In this document: positions 1 through 8,747 of the stretch, piece after piece | How positions within the stretch are numbered: position 1 is the first letter of the stretch | Layout of the letters: every line of letters begins with the position of its first letter | DNA from: Herpetosiphon giganteus | GTDB lineage: Bacteria > Chloroflexota > Chloroflexia > Chloroflexales > Herpetosiphonaceae | Assembly (NCBI RefSeq): GCF_016907925.1 | Contig: NZ_JAFBCZ010000009.1 | Coordinates: 1-64,000, forward strand | Direction of reading: 5' to 3' | Length of the DNA: 64,000 nucleotides | The notes under the pieces: model-generated | What the model was told of the DNA's origin: nothing | Seen by the model: the letters and a program-made list of their open reading frames with translations, nothing else | The model's database searches: none | Made by a program: the position numbers and the translations under genes

Positions 1-1
1 T

Positions 2-64
2 TTATTACTCTTTTATGCGGTCGTTCGGACGCTCCAGCTTCGTAAAATTCGCATGCCTGGCTAG
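2..64 (+). CDS. 3' end of an unidentified gene (partial)
   Basis: An open frame enters from the left edge and ends at TAG 62-64, giving about 20 residues (starting LLLFYAVV, ending KIRMPG). It is hydrophobic and then basic, like the end of a membrane protein. It lies in the same frame as the nhaA fragment downstream but does not resemble the NhaA N-terminus. It may be the tail of a neighbouring gene left at a rearrangement junction. Too short to assign. Confidence 0.25.
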   Translation, partial: LLLFYAVVRTLQLRKIRMPG

Positions 65-82
65 ATTGATTTTGCACACTTC

Positions 83-1141
83 TTGACAAACCACCCAGAC
101 CTACGGGTGGCCGCATTACCAATTATCGCCGCCATTGGCGGTGCGGTTGTGCCAGCCGCAATCTATGCGTCTCTCAATAGTGGTGGCACGGGCAGTTCCG
201 GCTGGGGGATTCCGATGGCAACGGATATTGCCTTTGCTTTGGGATGTCTCGCGCTGCTCGGGTCGCGCGTACCAGCAGCGCTCAAAATCTTTTTAACTGC
301 CGTGGCGATTGTTGATGATCTGATTGCCGTGATTGTGATTGCCATCTTCTATACGGCGGAGCTGAACCTTGGGGCACTCCTGGTCGGCATCGGCCTGCTC
401 CTCTTGTTAGTGGCTGCGAATCGGCTGGGGATTCGCACGCTGCTGGTGTACCTCGTTGTCGGTGTCGGAGTATGGCTGGCATTTCTGGCTTCAGGGATTC
501 ATGCAACGCTGGCGGGGGTTGCGGTTGCATTAACCATTCCGGCGCGCTTTCGAATTGATGGAGCGGCGTTTCGGGCGCGTGCCCATGCGCTTGTTGAGGG
601 ATTTTCCGTCACTACCGACGCTACAGCGCTAATGCTAACCGATGAACAACAACAACAAACCGTCCTCGAACTCGAAGATCTTTGTGAACATGTCCAAGCT
701 CCCCTGCAAAAGCTCGAACACCGCCTACATGGCTGGATTACCTGGTGCATTATGCCAATTTTTGCCCTCGCAAACGCGGGTGTGGTGGTGTCGCTCAGCA
801 CGCTTCACGGCCCAGCCATCCCCATTGTGCTCGGCGTGCTGTTTGGTTTGGTGCTCGGCAAACCGATTGGCTTAGTCGGTGCAAGTTGGCTGGCGGTGCG
901 AAGTGGCTGGGTCGAGTTACCAGAGGGGGTGACGTGGGGCCACATGCTCGGGGCAGGCATGCTTGCCGGAATTGGGTTTACGATGTCGATGTTTCTTGCC
1001 ACGCTTGGCTTACCCACTCCAGAAGCACAGACAGCAGCAAAACTCGCCATTTTGCTTGCCTCGCTACTCGCTGGTGGCGGTGGGATGCTCATTTTACGGC
1101 GCATGCCACAACCCCGCAGTGATAACAAAAAAAGCCAGTGA
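83..1141 (+). pseudogene. nhaA: Na+/H+ antiporter NhaA, 5'-truncated
   Basis: The frame gives about 350 residues that match NhaA from the loop 'RVAALPIIAAIGG' onward. They include the conserved ATDIAFALG stretch and the VAIVDDLIAV segment, whose paired aspartates are the ion-binding residues of NhaA, and the C-terminal IGFTMSMF helix. Roughly the first 90 residues of the family (helices I-III, dimer hairpin) are absent. A stop codon lies in frame at 62-64, and no ribosome site precedes the only candidate start, a TTG at 83. An insert of about 45 residues after 'TIPARF' is seen in some NhaA proteins. Intact NhaA exchanges sodium for protons at the inner membrane; this copy is probably non-functional unless the gene begins outside the window through a rearrangement. 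Confidence 0.75.
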
Positions 1142-1152
1142 TCAGCACCCAA

Positions 1153-1196
1153 TCAGGATGGTCAGCGACTTTACAAAGCGTCGCGGGCCATCCTGA
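1153..1196. terminator. Stem-loop after the nhaA fragment
   Basis: A 9-bp perfect stem (TCAGGATGG with CCATCCTGA) encloses an inner GCGAC/GTCGC stem. It starts 11 bases after the nhaA stop. There is no T-run, so intrinsic termination is uncertain. A second small hairpin (ATCCTG/CAGGAT) lies at 1238-1254. The rest of 1142-1505 shows nothing I can assign. Confidence 0.4.
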
Positions 1197-1505
1197 ACGA
1201 TTAGCCTTTGGCAACCAGTTGCAGCCGCTTCATGAGCATCCTGATTAGCAGGATTAGCGAAATTGGAATCGTCGAGATGCTTCCAGATCATCGTGGCTAT
1301 GGCTTGAGCCTTCAGGATTGCTTTGCGTTGGCGATGAGAACTGGCAAAGGTGGGGGATCGTTTAAGGTCATTCTGCATGATATTCTAAATCCGATGGCGA
1401 CAGCGCGATTCTCATCTATTGTACTGATGATTCCATTAAAAGCGCTGTCGTGGTGCGTCGCCCACCATCAAGCAGGCCTTCGATATGATCGGCAAGGAGG
1501 GGACT

Positions 1506-2768
1506 ATGCCAATTATCACCATTATGACGGGCGGAACGCGGGGCGATGTACAACCCTATGTGGCGCTTGGGGTCGGCTTGCAAGCGGCTGGCTATACAGT
1601 ACGAGTTGCCGCCAGTGACAATTTTGCGCCCCTTGTTACGGATGCTGGCTTGAGTTTTATTTCAACCGGTGAGAGCATTGAGGTCTTGCTGAATAGCCCC
1701 ACTTGGCGTGCAACCCTTGAACGCGGCAATTTCGTGACGATTCTGCGCCAAATGCAGCGTGAGATGCGCAGCCGTGCCGCCGAGCAAGCTCGTCAGCTTC
1801 CAGCAATTCTCCATGGTAGCGATCTGCTGATTGCTGGGATGGCGGGCTTTGGCGGGGCATTTACCGCAGCGACAGCGGCCCAAATCCCCATGCTGATTGC
1901 GCATGTCTTTCCGTTTACTCCAACCAGCATGTTTCCCAGTCCCCTTGTGCCATTGAAAACCCTCGGTGGCATGCTTAATCGCTTCTCCTTCCGCCTAATG
2001 CAGTTCGTGTTTTGGCAAACCCTGAAAGCCGCTGATGCGGCGACACGAACAACCCTTGGCCTTCCAGCCGCGCCGCTAGCTGGAGCTTTTGGTCAGTATG
2101 AGCGCCAGCAAATCCCAGTGATCTATGGCTATAGCCCTCATGTGCTGCCGCGCCCCAGCGATTGGCCTGCGCACCATGCGGTGACGGGGGCATGGTTCCT
2201 TGATCCGCCAGCAGATTGGAAACCGCCTGCCGATCTGGTTGCGTTTTTGGCAGCTGGTGAGCCACCGATCTATTTTGGGTTTGGCAGCATGGGTGGCCGC
2301 AATCCAGAAGCTGCAGGGCACATCGCGCTAGAGGCCTTGGCCCAAACTGGCCAGCGGGGAATCCTTGCAGCGGGATGGGGTGGATTGACCGTGCGTGATC
2401 TGCCACCTACCGTCTATCTGTTGGATGCAATTCCCCATGCGTGGTTGTTTCCGCAAATGGCCGCGATTGTGCATCATGGAGGGGCGGGAACCACCGCTGC
2501 GGCGTTGCGGGCAGGAGTCCCCTCTATTGTCGTACCCTTTATGGGCGATCAAGCCTTTTGGGGAAGGCAGGTGGCCCGTTTAGGAGTTGGACTACCGCCC
2601 ATGGCCCGCAAGACCCTTCGCACGCCTCAGTTAAGTGCGGCGATCAACCAGGTGCTGCATGATGCTACAATGCAGCAACGAGCAGCGACTTTGGGACAGC
2701 AGATCGCCAGCGATACGGGGATTTCAGCTGCGGTGACGATCATTCAGCGCCATGTTCCGCTGAATTGA
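1506..2768 (+). CDS. GT1-family glycosyltransferase (MGT/UGT type)
   Basis: A protein of 420 residues starting MPIITIMTGGTRGDVQPY. The glycine-rich N-terminal strand-loop (GGTRGDVQP) is the acceptor-domain signature of sterol and macrolide glucosyltransferases of family GT1. In the C-terminal half, FGFGSM and the donor-binding stretch 'IVHHGGAGTTAAALRAGVP' mark the nucleotide-sugar domain. ATG 1506 is preferred over the in-frame ATG 1485 because an AAGGAGG site lies at 1494-1500. The enzyme should transfer a hexose from a UDP-sugar to a lipophilic acceptor in the cytoplasm; the acceptor is unknown. It stands alone, 14 bases from the convergent SbnA-like gene. Confidence 0.85.
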   Translation: MPIITIMTGGTRGDVQPYVALGVGLQAAGYTVRVAASDNFAPLVTDAGLSFISTGESIEVLLNSPTWRATLERGNFVTILRQMQREMRSRAAEQARQLPAILHGSDLLIAGMAGFGGAFTAATAAQIPMLIAHVFPFTPTSMFPSPLVPLKTLGGMLNRFSFRLMQFVFWQTLKAADAATRTTLGLPAAPLAGAFGQYERQQIPVIYGYSPHVLPRPSDWPAHHAVTGAWFLDPPADWKPPADLVAFLAAGEPPIYFGFGSMGGRNPEAAGHIALEALAQTGQRGILAAGWGGLTVRDLPPTVYLLDAIPHAWLFPQMAAIVHHGGAGTTAAALRAGVPSIVVPFMGDQAFWGRQVARLGVGLPPMARKTLRTPQLSAAINQVLHDATMQQRAATLGQQIASDTGISAAVTIIQRHVPLN

Positions 2769-2782
2769 ATTTCAGGTCCAAC

Positions 2783-3958
2783 TTAACAATAGACATCTTG
2801 CAGCAGCGCTTGGCGGGTGGCAAACGCCGCACCCACTTGCAATGCCGAGCGTTGCTGCCACTGTTCCTGCATCAGCTGATTCATCTGCTGCGTCGATGCG
2901 GGAACTTGCAGCGTTTCGGCCAAATTGGCTTGGACTGTGCCAACCTGACCTTCGTGAAACGCGCATGGCCGCAAGCTCCGGGCACGCGCTCGCAACTCTG
3001 CAGGGCTACAATTAATACTAAGACCATGGTCAGTGAGCCACGCATCGTTGTAGATAGTTTGCAGATAGCGCTCGCCACTATCAGCAGCAATTGCCACAAT
3101 CTGGGCATTAGCAGGCAATTGCTGGGCAAAAAACATGGCGGCCAACAGCACCGCGCCACTCGAAGCGCCAACCATAATCCCTTCATGGCGCGCCAAGGTT
3201 CGACAGGCCAAAAAGGCAGCTTCATCGGGCACATTGAAGGCATGGTCGAGCAAGGCCAACGGCAAATTGGCGGGAGTCCAGCCCAGCCCAACTCCAGGCA
3301 TCAGATAGCTATGGGCCGCGCCGCCAAAAATTGCCGAGCCAACTGCATCAACGCCAACGACCTGAACATGCGGCGCAACTAGTTTGAGCTGACGCAGGAT
3401 GCCGCCAAGCTGGCCGCCAGTGCTGACCGCTGCAATCACCATGGCCAATGAATCGCCGCCCTGCACCAGAATCTCGCGCGCGGTGCTGTTGGCATGGGCC
3501 TCGCTGTTGAGCAAATTGAAGCATTGGTCGGGCCGAAACGCCCCGGGAATCTGGCGTGCCAATTCGTTGGCTCGGGCAATTCTGGTTTTGTGATAGCTGC
3601 CGCTATCATCTTGCTCAGTCACAATCTCGACCTCAGCGCCATAGGCTTCAAGCAAGGCCAAATTGGTTGGAGTGATTTTTGGATCAACCAGAATAATTAC
3701 CCGATAGCCTTTGGCAGCGCCCAGCATCGCCAGCGAAATGCCAAAATTGCCACTTGACGATTCAATGATCGTGCCGCCTTGGCTAAGCCAGCCAGCGCGC
3801 TCAGCTGTCTCGATGATAAACCGCGCCGGACGATCCTTGACGCTGCCGCCTGGATTGGTGCGCTCGCACTTCAGCCCAATTCGCGCCTCATTGGCGTGGG
3901 TTAGGCGTTGCAATTGCACCAGCGGCGTTTGACCAATCGTATCAACAATCGTAAGCAT
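2783..3958 (-). CDS. SbnA-like PLP-dependent synthase (cysteine synthase family)
   Basis: A 391-residue fold-type II PLP enzyme. The Schiff-base lysine sits in GGSVKDRPA and the substrate loop is ESSSGNFG; a phosphate-binding 'STGGQLGG' follows. These features match SbnA-type enzymes, which join O-phospho-L-serine to an amine (glutamate in staphyloferrin B) on the way to 2,3-diaminopropionate. It is about 65 residues longer than SbnA, with a C-terminal tail of unknown role. The start was placed at 3958, where GGAG precedes ATG; a longer frame upstream lacks a ribosome site. It is the last gene of a five-gene minus-strand operon, 10 bases after the MFS gene. No SbnB dehydrogenase is present in the window, so the amine adduct itself, rather than free diaminopropionate, may be the product. 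An ordinary cysteine synthase is less likely from the context. Confidence 0.75.
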   Translation of the reverse strand: MLTIVDTIGQTPLVQLQRLTHANEARIGLKCERTNPGGSVKDRPARFIIETAERAGWLSQGGTIIESSSGNFGISLAMLGAAKGYRVIILVDPKITPTNLALLEAYGAEVEIVTEQDDSGSYHKTRIARANELARQIPGAFRPDQCFNLLNSEAHANSTAREILVQGGDSLAMVIAAVSTGGQLGGILRQLKLVAPHVQVVGVDAVGSAIFGGAAHSYLMPGVGLGWTPANLPLALLDHAFNVPDEAAFLACRTLARHEGIMVGASSGAVLLAAMFFAQQLPANAQIVAIAADSGERYLQTIYNDAWLTDHGLSINCSPAELRARARSLRPCAFHEGQVGTVQANLAETLQVPASTQQMNQLMQEQWQQRSALQVGAAFATRQALLQDVYC

Positions 3959-3968
3959 AAGTTCTCCA

Positions 3969-5207
3969 TCAAGCTGGGGCGGCAGTCGTTTCGCCCTCGG
4001 AATGCGCCTCGACTTCGGCAGAATTAAGCGCTGGCTTGGGCAATGGCAACAGCACGAGGCCAATTGCGCTTACTAGCCCCACCAGCGCAAACACGATCCA
4101 TGGCAGCAGCGGCAGCGCATGGGCTACCGCCAAATCGATCAGCCAGCCACCAATACCATTGCCCAAGCCACCGCCAATTGCTAGTGCCAACGAACTAACC
4201 CCGAGATAGGTGCCAAGGGCTTGCGAATCGGCCAACGCCACGGTCAAGCTTTGTTGGGTTGGTCTAGTCAGGAGCGAACCAAAGGCAAAAAAGCCAACAC
4301 AGCCAAGCAAGAGGCTAAAGCTATCGACCAAGCCAACCGCGCCCAAGCTCAAAGCCATCAGACCAACCCCAATTACGAGAATTGCGTGGGTGGATAGCCG
4401 TGGCTCCAGCAGCCGGATCATTGGGTATTGCAAGCAGACCGTCATGCCAGCATTGAGCGCAAACATTACGCCAACGCCATCGCTGCTGCCTGTTAGACGT
4501 TCGACCATAATTGGCAGGCTGATATTAATTTGTACCGCCACAAACCAATAGCCCATCAGCAGCGCCGTCAAGGCCAAAAAGCGCCGATCGCCAAACACGA
4601 GCGTATAGCCAGCCCCCAGCTTGTTGCCCGAGTTGGCAGTGCGCACCGCTGGCAGCACCAGCACAGCAATCACAAACGTCACCAAAAAGCAGGCTGCCGC
4701 ACTCAAACAAACCCATTGAAAATCAAAGCGCAGCAGCCATACGCCGATAAGTGGGCCAAGTGTCGTCGCCACGCCACTCACCAAATTGCTCAGCGCATAG
4801 TAGCGAGGCCGTGATTCGTCAGTGGTCAGCATGGCAATCGAGGCCTGATAGGGAACCTCGAATAATGCCCCACCCAAGGCCGAAACCACCAAAGCAGCAA
4901 ACAAGCTCGGAATGGTGTTGGCCCACGCCAAACTGGCAAACCCCACCGCCCGCAGCAAAACGCCGCCACACAACAGTTGGCGCGCCCCGATGCGGTCGGT
5001 CAGACTTCCCGCCACCAGCGCCAAGCCTTGTTGGGTCAGTTGACGCACAGCGAGAGCCAAGCCAACCGTCACCGCCGCCCAGCCAAGCGTGTTGACGAAA
5101 TGAACCGCGACCAACGGCATAACCAGCGTAAAACCGCTGACCATAAAAAAGGTAAAGACCAGCAAGGCTCGCAGGCCGCGTTGCCGCTCCGCCAAGGTTA
5201 GCTCCAT
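3969..5207 (-). CDS. Major facilitator superfamily transporter
   Basis: A 412-residue protein with about 12 hydrophobic segments and the MFS loop 2-3 motif 'GSLTDRIGARQLL'. The TM region around residues 130-150 (SNLVSGVATTLGPLIGVWLL) carries the antiporter-type G-P pattern of drug and siderophore exporters. Start ATG 5207 follows AAGGAG by 8 bases. The gene overlaps the end of the methyltransferase gene by 10 bases and precedes the SbnA-like gene by 10, so translation is probably coupled. By analogy with metallophore loci such as sbnD or cntE it likely exports the product of the operon; the substrate is inferred only. Confidence 0.75.
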   Translation of the reverse strand: MELTLAERQRGLRALLVFTFFMVSGFTLVMPLVAVHFVNTLGWAAVTVGLALAVRQLTQQGLALVAGSLTDRIGARQLLCGGVLLRAVGFASLAWANTIPSLFAALVVSALGGALFEVPYQASIAMLTTDESRPRYYALSNLVSGVATTLGPLIGVWLLRFDFQWVCLSAAACFLVTFVIAVLVLPAVRTANSGNKLGAGYTLVFGDRRFLALTALLMGYWFVAVQINISLPIMVERLTGSSDGVGVMFALNAGMTVCLQYPMIRLLEPRLSTHAILVIGVGLMALSLGAVGLVDSFSLLLGCVGFFAFGSLLTRPTQQSLTVALADSQALGTYLGVSSLALAIGGGLGNGIGGWLIDLAVAHALPLLPWIVFALVGLVSAIGLVLLPLPKPALNSAEVEAHSEGETTAAPA

Positions 5208-6022
5208 GCGGTCGCTCCTTGTGCGCTCGACGGCAAAGCCCGCGCCACAACTTGTAGTCGTCGCCCAAAGAGGCTTTGGCCAAACGTCCAATCGCCAGCA
5301 AACGCACCAATATGCGGAGCCGGTTCGTCAAACATCACTTCGATGCCAAAGCCTGCCAGTTGCAGCAATAACCCCAGCTCTTGCGGGAAAAGCAGCCGAT
5401 GTTGCAGGTGTTCGTGCAGCGGCGGCTGATCAAGAAATAGCCAGGTGTAGTAGCGTTCGAGAATTTGCGTACTTGGCGTTATGTCAAATCTGGTTAAACC
5501 AACGAGTGTGCCATTTGCCAGCTCGGTTTCCTCGCGATGTTCTTGGCGTAGCCAGCGCTGGCCAACTTCGGTCAAGAAAAAGGCAGCATTGCGCATATCC
5601 AGCACTAACACGCCACCTTCGACGAGGTGTTGGCGAAAACGCCGCAGCGTGCCAAGCAGCTCGGCATTGGTCAAATTGTAAAGTAGCGTGCTGCCAACAC
5701 AAATAATCGCATCAAACGTACAATCAAGCGCAAATGTTTGTTGGCTGGCCTGAACAAAGCGCACGCTCGGGTTACGTTGGCTGGCCCATGCGATCATCGC
5801 TGCCGACGAATCGATGCCAATTGGCTGATAGCCTTGGGTTTGCAGATAGGCGATTTCGCGCCCAAGCCCACAGCCCACATCAAGCAGCCGTGGGCCTGGC
5901 GCAAACTGCGCCAGCAGGCCATGCAAAAAGCGTCCCATCGCCTGCTCAGGGTCGGGAATCACCTGGTCGTAGAGCTGGGGATAATCGTGTAACAGGTTGG
6001 AAAAATTGCTTGGAAGCTCCAT
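5198..6022 (-). CDS. Class I SAM-dependent methyltransferase
   Basis: A 274-residue protein with the Rossmann motif I 'LLDVGCGLGREIAYL', an acidic residue ending strand 2 (GIDSS), and 'FDAIICVGSTL' as motif post-II. The downstream domain is consistent with a small-molecule N- or O-methyltransferase. Start ATG 6022 is set by GGAGG 4 bases upstream. It lies 27 bases after the DUF364 gene and overlaps the MFS gene. Within the operon it probably methylates the metabolite made by the SbnA-like enzyme or the ATP-grasp ligase; target atom unknown. Confidence 0.75.
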   Translation of the reverse strand: MELPSNFSNLLHDYPQLYDQVIPDPEQAMGRFLHGLLAQFAPGPRLLDVGCGLGREIAYLQTQGYQPIGIDSSAAMIAWASQRNPSVRFVQASQQTFALDCTFDAIICVGSTLLYNLTNAELLGTLRRFRQHLVEGGVLVLDMRNAAFFLTEVGQRWLRQEHREETELANGTLVGLTRFDITPSTQILERYYTWLFLDQPPLHEHLQHRLLFPQELGLLLQLAGFGIEVMFDEPAPHIGAFAGDWTFGQSLFGRRLQVVARALPSSAQGATAWS

Positions 6023-6049
6023 CCGTCCTCCATAACGAATCACTCAGGG

Positions 6050-6868
6050 TTATTGATAGCGATAGAGCACGCTTGGCTCGGCGCTAAATTGCGAAAAAGG
6101 AAACGGCTCAGCAGATACCGCTGTCACGCCGCGATCAAGAAACTGCGGCACAATGCTGCTACCCGTTTGGGCATAGACCACCAGCGGAATCGAGCGCGCC
6201 CGCACCCGCTCCAAAATTCGATCAAACGAGCCATTACTGAGAGTCATGCCAGTTGCAATCACCACATCAGCAGCATCAAGCGCTGGCTCCATGGTTTTGC
6301 TCACTGGCTCGCCCCATTGGGTCTGGCGCAGGTTGAAATCACAGGGCCAACACACGCCACCTTGCTCGCGAATCGCTTGCACAAGTGGATTAACCACCCC
6401 AATCAGTGCAACCTGTTGGCCTGGCTCAATTTTGAGCAAGCTCACAATCGCCCGATCACGGGCTAAAGCACGATCGTGCGGGGTGCCAAGTGGCAGTTGC
6501 CATGGCGTAGCACGGGCTGCATCACGATGCGGTTCGACGCTGCCGAAGTAGGCATCAAGCGCTGCAATGCGCACTGGCAAACGTGGATCATTCAGCAGCG
6601 TTGCCAGCGAAGCGCCTGCTAAATCTTCGGCAACTAACGCTGGGAGATCATCACGCTCAACACAGCAAGCGCCAAACGCTGCCCCCGAGCGCAGCAGCAA
6701 ATAGTAGTTGCGATACAACTGGGTTGTGCCCGGAAATTTAGTACTTTGAGCAATCCACATTGATCCCGTAGCAAATAGCTCTGCTGGATCAAGCGCATAC
6801 CCACCACGCAGAACTGCTGCGATCAATTCGTCAACGCTTGCCGCAGCGCTAGATTTTGGCTTAGCCAT
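6050..6868 (-). CDS. DUF364/DUF4213-type Rossmann protein
   Basis: A 272-residue cytoplasmic protein. The C-terminal half matches the DUF364 family: 'VALIGVVNPLV' strand-loop, an adenylate-like 'ADVVIATGMTLSNGSFD', then 'PLVVYAQTGSSIVPQFLDRG'. The family is annotated as a putative heavy-metal chelation domain on weak grounds, and no enzymatic activity is firmly assigned. Start ATG 6868 follows GGAGG and overlaps the end of the ATP-grasp gene by 8 bases, so the two are translationally coupled. The operon also holds an SbnA homologue, an exporter, a methyltransferase and an ATP-grasp ligase, which supports a role in making or handling a metal-binding small molecule. That link is inference. Confidence 0.7.
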   Translation of the reverse strand: MAKPKSSAAASVDELIAAVLRGGYALDPAELFATGSMWIAQSTKFPGTTQLYRNYYLLLRSGAAFGACCVERDDLPALVAEDLAGASLATLLNDPRLPVRIAALDAYFGSVEPHRDAARATPWQLPLGTPHDRALARDRAIVSLLKIEPGQQVALIGVVNPLVQAIREQGGVCWPCDFNLRQTQWGEPVSKTMEPALDAADVVIATGMTLSNGSFDRILERVRARSIPLVVYAQTGSSIVPQFLDRGVTAVSAEPFPFSQFSAEPSVLYRYQ

Positions 6869-8141
6869 TGCTAGCAACCTCCAAACTTGGCTGCGTGGCA
6901 AATTCAAATTCCAGCAAATCCGCCGCTTGGCTAGCAAATGCCCGAGCTTGCAAGCCATCAGCATCAACCGCGACCACATGGCCCAAATAACAAGCATTAT
7001 CGATTGGCTGATCAATGGTGCTGCCAACGGTTGCGCTAAGCGTCCAGCGGGCAACATGCGGCGCGTTGGCGAGCACAGTTTGGCCATCAATCGCCTGCAA
7101 TGTGCCAGCCTGTTTTGGCACCAAAAATTGAATTGCCGCACTGGCAATGCCCGTTGCACGCGGCTGCACGTTTGGCCGTTGCCCAAGCGCTAGCTCAATT
7201 GTCGCATTCAACAGATTGATGCCACTGACCCGATCAACCAATTCGGCGATGTAATTGCCGCCAACGCGCGGATTGATCTCGACAATCCGTGGGCCAGCGG
7301 GAGTGAGCTTAACTTCGGTATGACTGATGCCATGATCAAAGCCAACCGCGTTCAGCGCAGCCCGCACAAGCTCAATAATCGCCGTTTGATCGTCTTCGCT
7401 CAGCGCAGCCGGAAACATATGGCTATCTTCGATAAAATATGGCTCGCCAGTAAGGCCTTTATCAGTAATCCCAAAGATCGTGGTTTCGCCAGCAAACGTA
7501 CACGCTTCAACGCTAACTTCTAGGCCATGCATATAGGCTTCGAGCAAAACCGCACGCTCGCGGGGCTGATCGCGAAAGTTGCGCTCAAACCCAGCGAGCG
7601 TCGCATAGCTTTCGCGCAGTTCTGCTTCATTGCGCACCAAGCGCACATAGGCACTCGAGGCCAAATCGGTCGGCTTAATCACCAGCGGATAGCCAATTGT
7701 CAACGCCGCAGTTTGGGCTTCGCTCCACGAGTTCACCAGTTGATAAGCGGGATTGGCCAAGCCAGCCACATCAAGCGCTTGACGCAACAAAGCTTTATTG
7801 CGAATGCTGCGAACGTGGCTCGGAAACGAACATGGCAAATCAAGCGCAGCAGCCACTTGGCGCGCAGTGTCGATGTAATAATCGCAAATCGTCAGCACGC
7901 CATCGAAATGCAGCAAGCGATGTTGCTCGCGCAGAAAATCGATCAGCGCCGCTTCGTCATTGGTTTCGGTCGTAAACACATGTTGGGCATAAGCCAGCAC
8001 TGGATGGGTAGCTGGTGGCGTTGCGTAATGCTCGCGCCGCCGCGTCACAAAACTATAGCTATGGCCCAGCGCCGTAATGGCCGCTGGCAAAATCTGGCCC
8101 GTTCCCCCGACCCAACTCTCTAGCATCAAAAGATGCCCCAT
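6861..8141 (-). CDS. ATP-grasp ligase
   Basis: A 426-residue ATP-grasp protein. The ATP-clamp strand 'YPLVIKPTDLASSAYVRLV' carries the conserved lysine, 'VLLEAYMHGLEVSVEA' is the second ATP-binding segment, and 'VEINPRVGGNYI' holds the Mg2+-binding Glu-Asn pair. The C-terminal part resembles the extra lid of L-amino-acid ligase relatives. Enzymes of this type activate a carboxylate as acyl phosphate and join it to an amine. Dapdiamide DdaF is a relative that acts with an SbnA homologue. This is the first gene of the operon; its promoter holds two palindromic boxes. The likely reaction is amide bond formation between an amino acid and the SbnA-derived amine; this is inferred. Confidence 0.8.
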   Translation of the reverse strand: MGHLLMLESWVGGTGQILPAAITALGHSYSFVTRRREHYATPPATHPVLAYAQHVFTTETNDEAALIDFLREQHRLLHFDGVLTICDYYIDTARQVAAALDLPCSFPSHVRSIRNKALLRQALDVAGLANPAYQLVNSWSEAQTAALTIGYPLVIKPTDLASSAYVRLVRNEAELRESYATLAGFERNFRDQPRERAVLLEAYMHGLEVSVEACTFAGETTIFGITDKGLTGEPYFIEDSHMFPAALSEDDQTAIIELVRAALNAVGFDHGISHTEVKLTPAGPRIVEINPRVGGNYIAELVDRVSGINLLNATIELALGQRPNVQPRATGIASAAIQFLVPKQAGTLQAIDGQTVLANAPHVARWTLSATVGSTIDQPIDNACYLGHVVAVDADGLQARAFASQAADLLEFEFATQPSLEVASNG

Positions 8142-8167
8142 CGCATGCCCCCTACAACTACACTATA

Positions 8168-8227
8168 ATAATAATACTTAGTCTCAATAAGGTCTGATAA
8201 TAATACTGAGTCTCAATAATTTGTCAA
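8168..8227 (-). promoter_or_regulatory. Promoter with duplicated 7-1-7 operator for the ATP-grasp/SbnA operon
   Basis: On the minus strand TTGACA (8222-8227) and TATTAT (8200-8205) are 16 bases apart, a good sigma-70 promoter. Two 23-bp direct repeats (8168-8190 and 8197-8219) differ at one base and are spaced 29 bp. Each has a palindromic core: the copy at 8197 is TACTGAG-T-CTCAATA, centred on 8211. The 7-1-7 layout is that of Fur-family boxes, and this box fills the spacer between -35 and -10, so a bound protein would block transcription. The second box is centred at 8182. Metal control is inference from layout and gene content. Confidence 0.6.
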
Positions 8228-8278
8228 GCAGCTATACTGGGTATTGCGCTAGAGAACGAGGATTTTATAGGAACGAAG

Positions 8279-8713
8279 CTATGGAAACACAGAGTCACAT
8301 GCGCGACATAAGCGCAGGTTGTGCCATCCACGCTGCACACACATCGATCTGATCTCGTTAGTGAGGTTTAACATTCCTGCCAGCCCAATGAGGAGGAGTG
8401 CAAGCCGATAGGGTATCGGCAGTAAGGTAGATGAACTTCGGCGCTTGATCAGAAGCCGGAGATCGCCTACCAAACCTATGACGAAGCACGCCAATGCGAA
8501 TGTGAGCGGAAACACCGTCCAAAAATCAGGATCAAGCGCAACATATTGCCCAAACGTCACTCCAAGTGCCTGATCTGTAAAATAAGGGGCTAGTTTTTTG
8601 CTAATAATGAAGAACCCTAGTGGATAGCATGCGCAAAGGGTTACGATAATGCGCAGCACAACACGCCAACGGTATGGGGAATGCGTAGGGGGAACGTGAT
8701 AGGGTTGGTTCAT
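8279..8713 (-). CDS. Small multi-pass membrane protein, unknown
   Basis: A 144-residue protein with about three transmembrane segments: 'VVLRIIVTLCACYPLGFFII', a second around 'VFPLTFALACFVIGLVGDL', and a third at 'YRLALLLIGLAGML'. A basic RRLLIKRR-like loop lies between the last two. ATG 8713 follows GGAGGG by 4 bases, so expression is likely. I do not recognise the family. It sits alone upstream of the ATP-grasp promoter, on the same strand. Confidence 0.55.
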   Translation of the reverse strand: MNQPYHVPPTHSPYRWRVVLRIIVTLCACYPLGFFIISKKLAPYFTDQALGVTFGQYVALDPDFWTVFPLTFALACFVIGLVGDLRLLIKRRSSSTLLPIPYRLALLLIGLAGMLNLTNEIRSMCVQRGWHNLRLCRACDSVFP

Positions 8714-8747
8714 TACACCCTCCATTATCTCATTTTCGGTTCTCGAG

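Noticed and set aside
1142-1378. 78-codon minus-strand frame
   Set aside because: No ribosome site, includes the hairpin sequences, and no protein-like pattern beyond chance.
5198-8141. Staphylopine/nicotianamine-type metallophore pathway
   Set aside because: No CntL/nicotianamine synthase or CntM-like opine dehydrogenase is present; only the exporter and the metal theme are shared.
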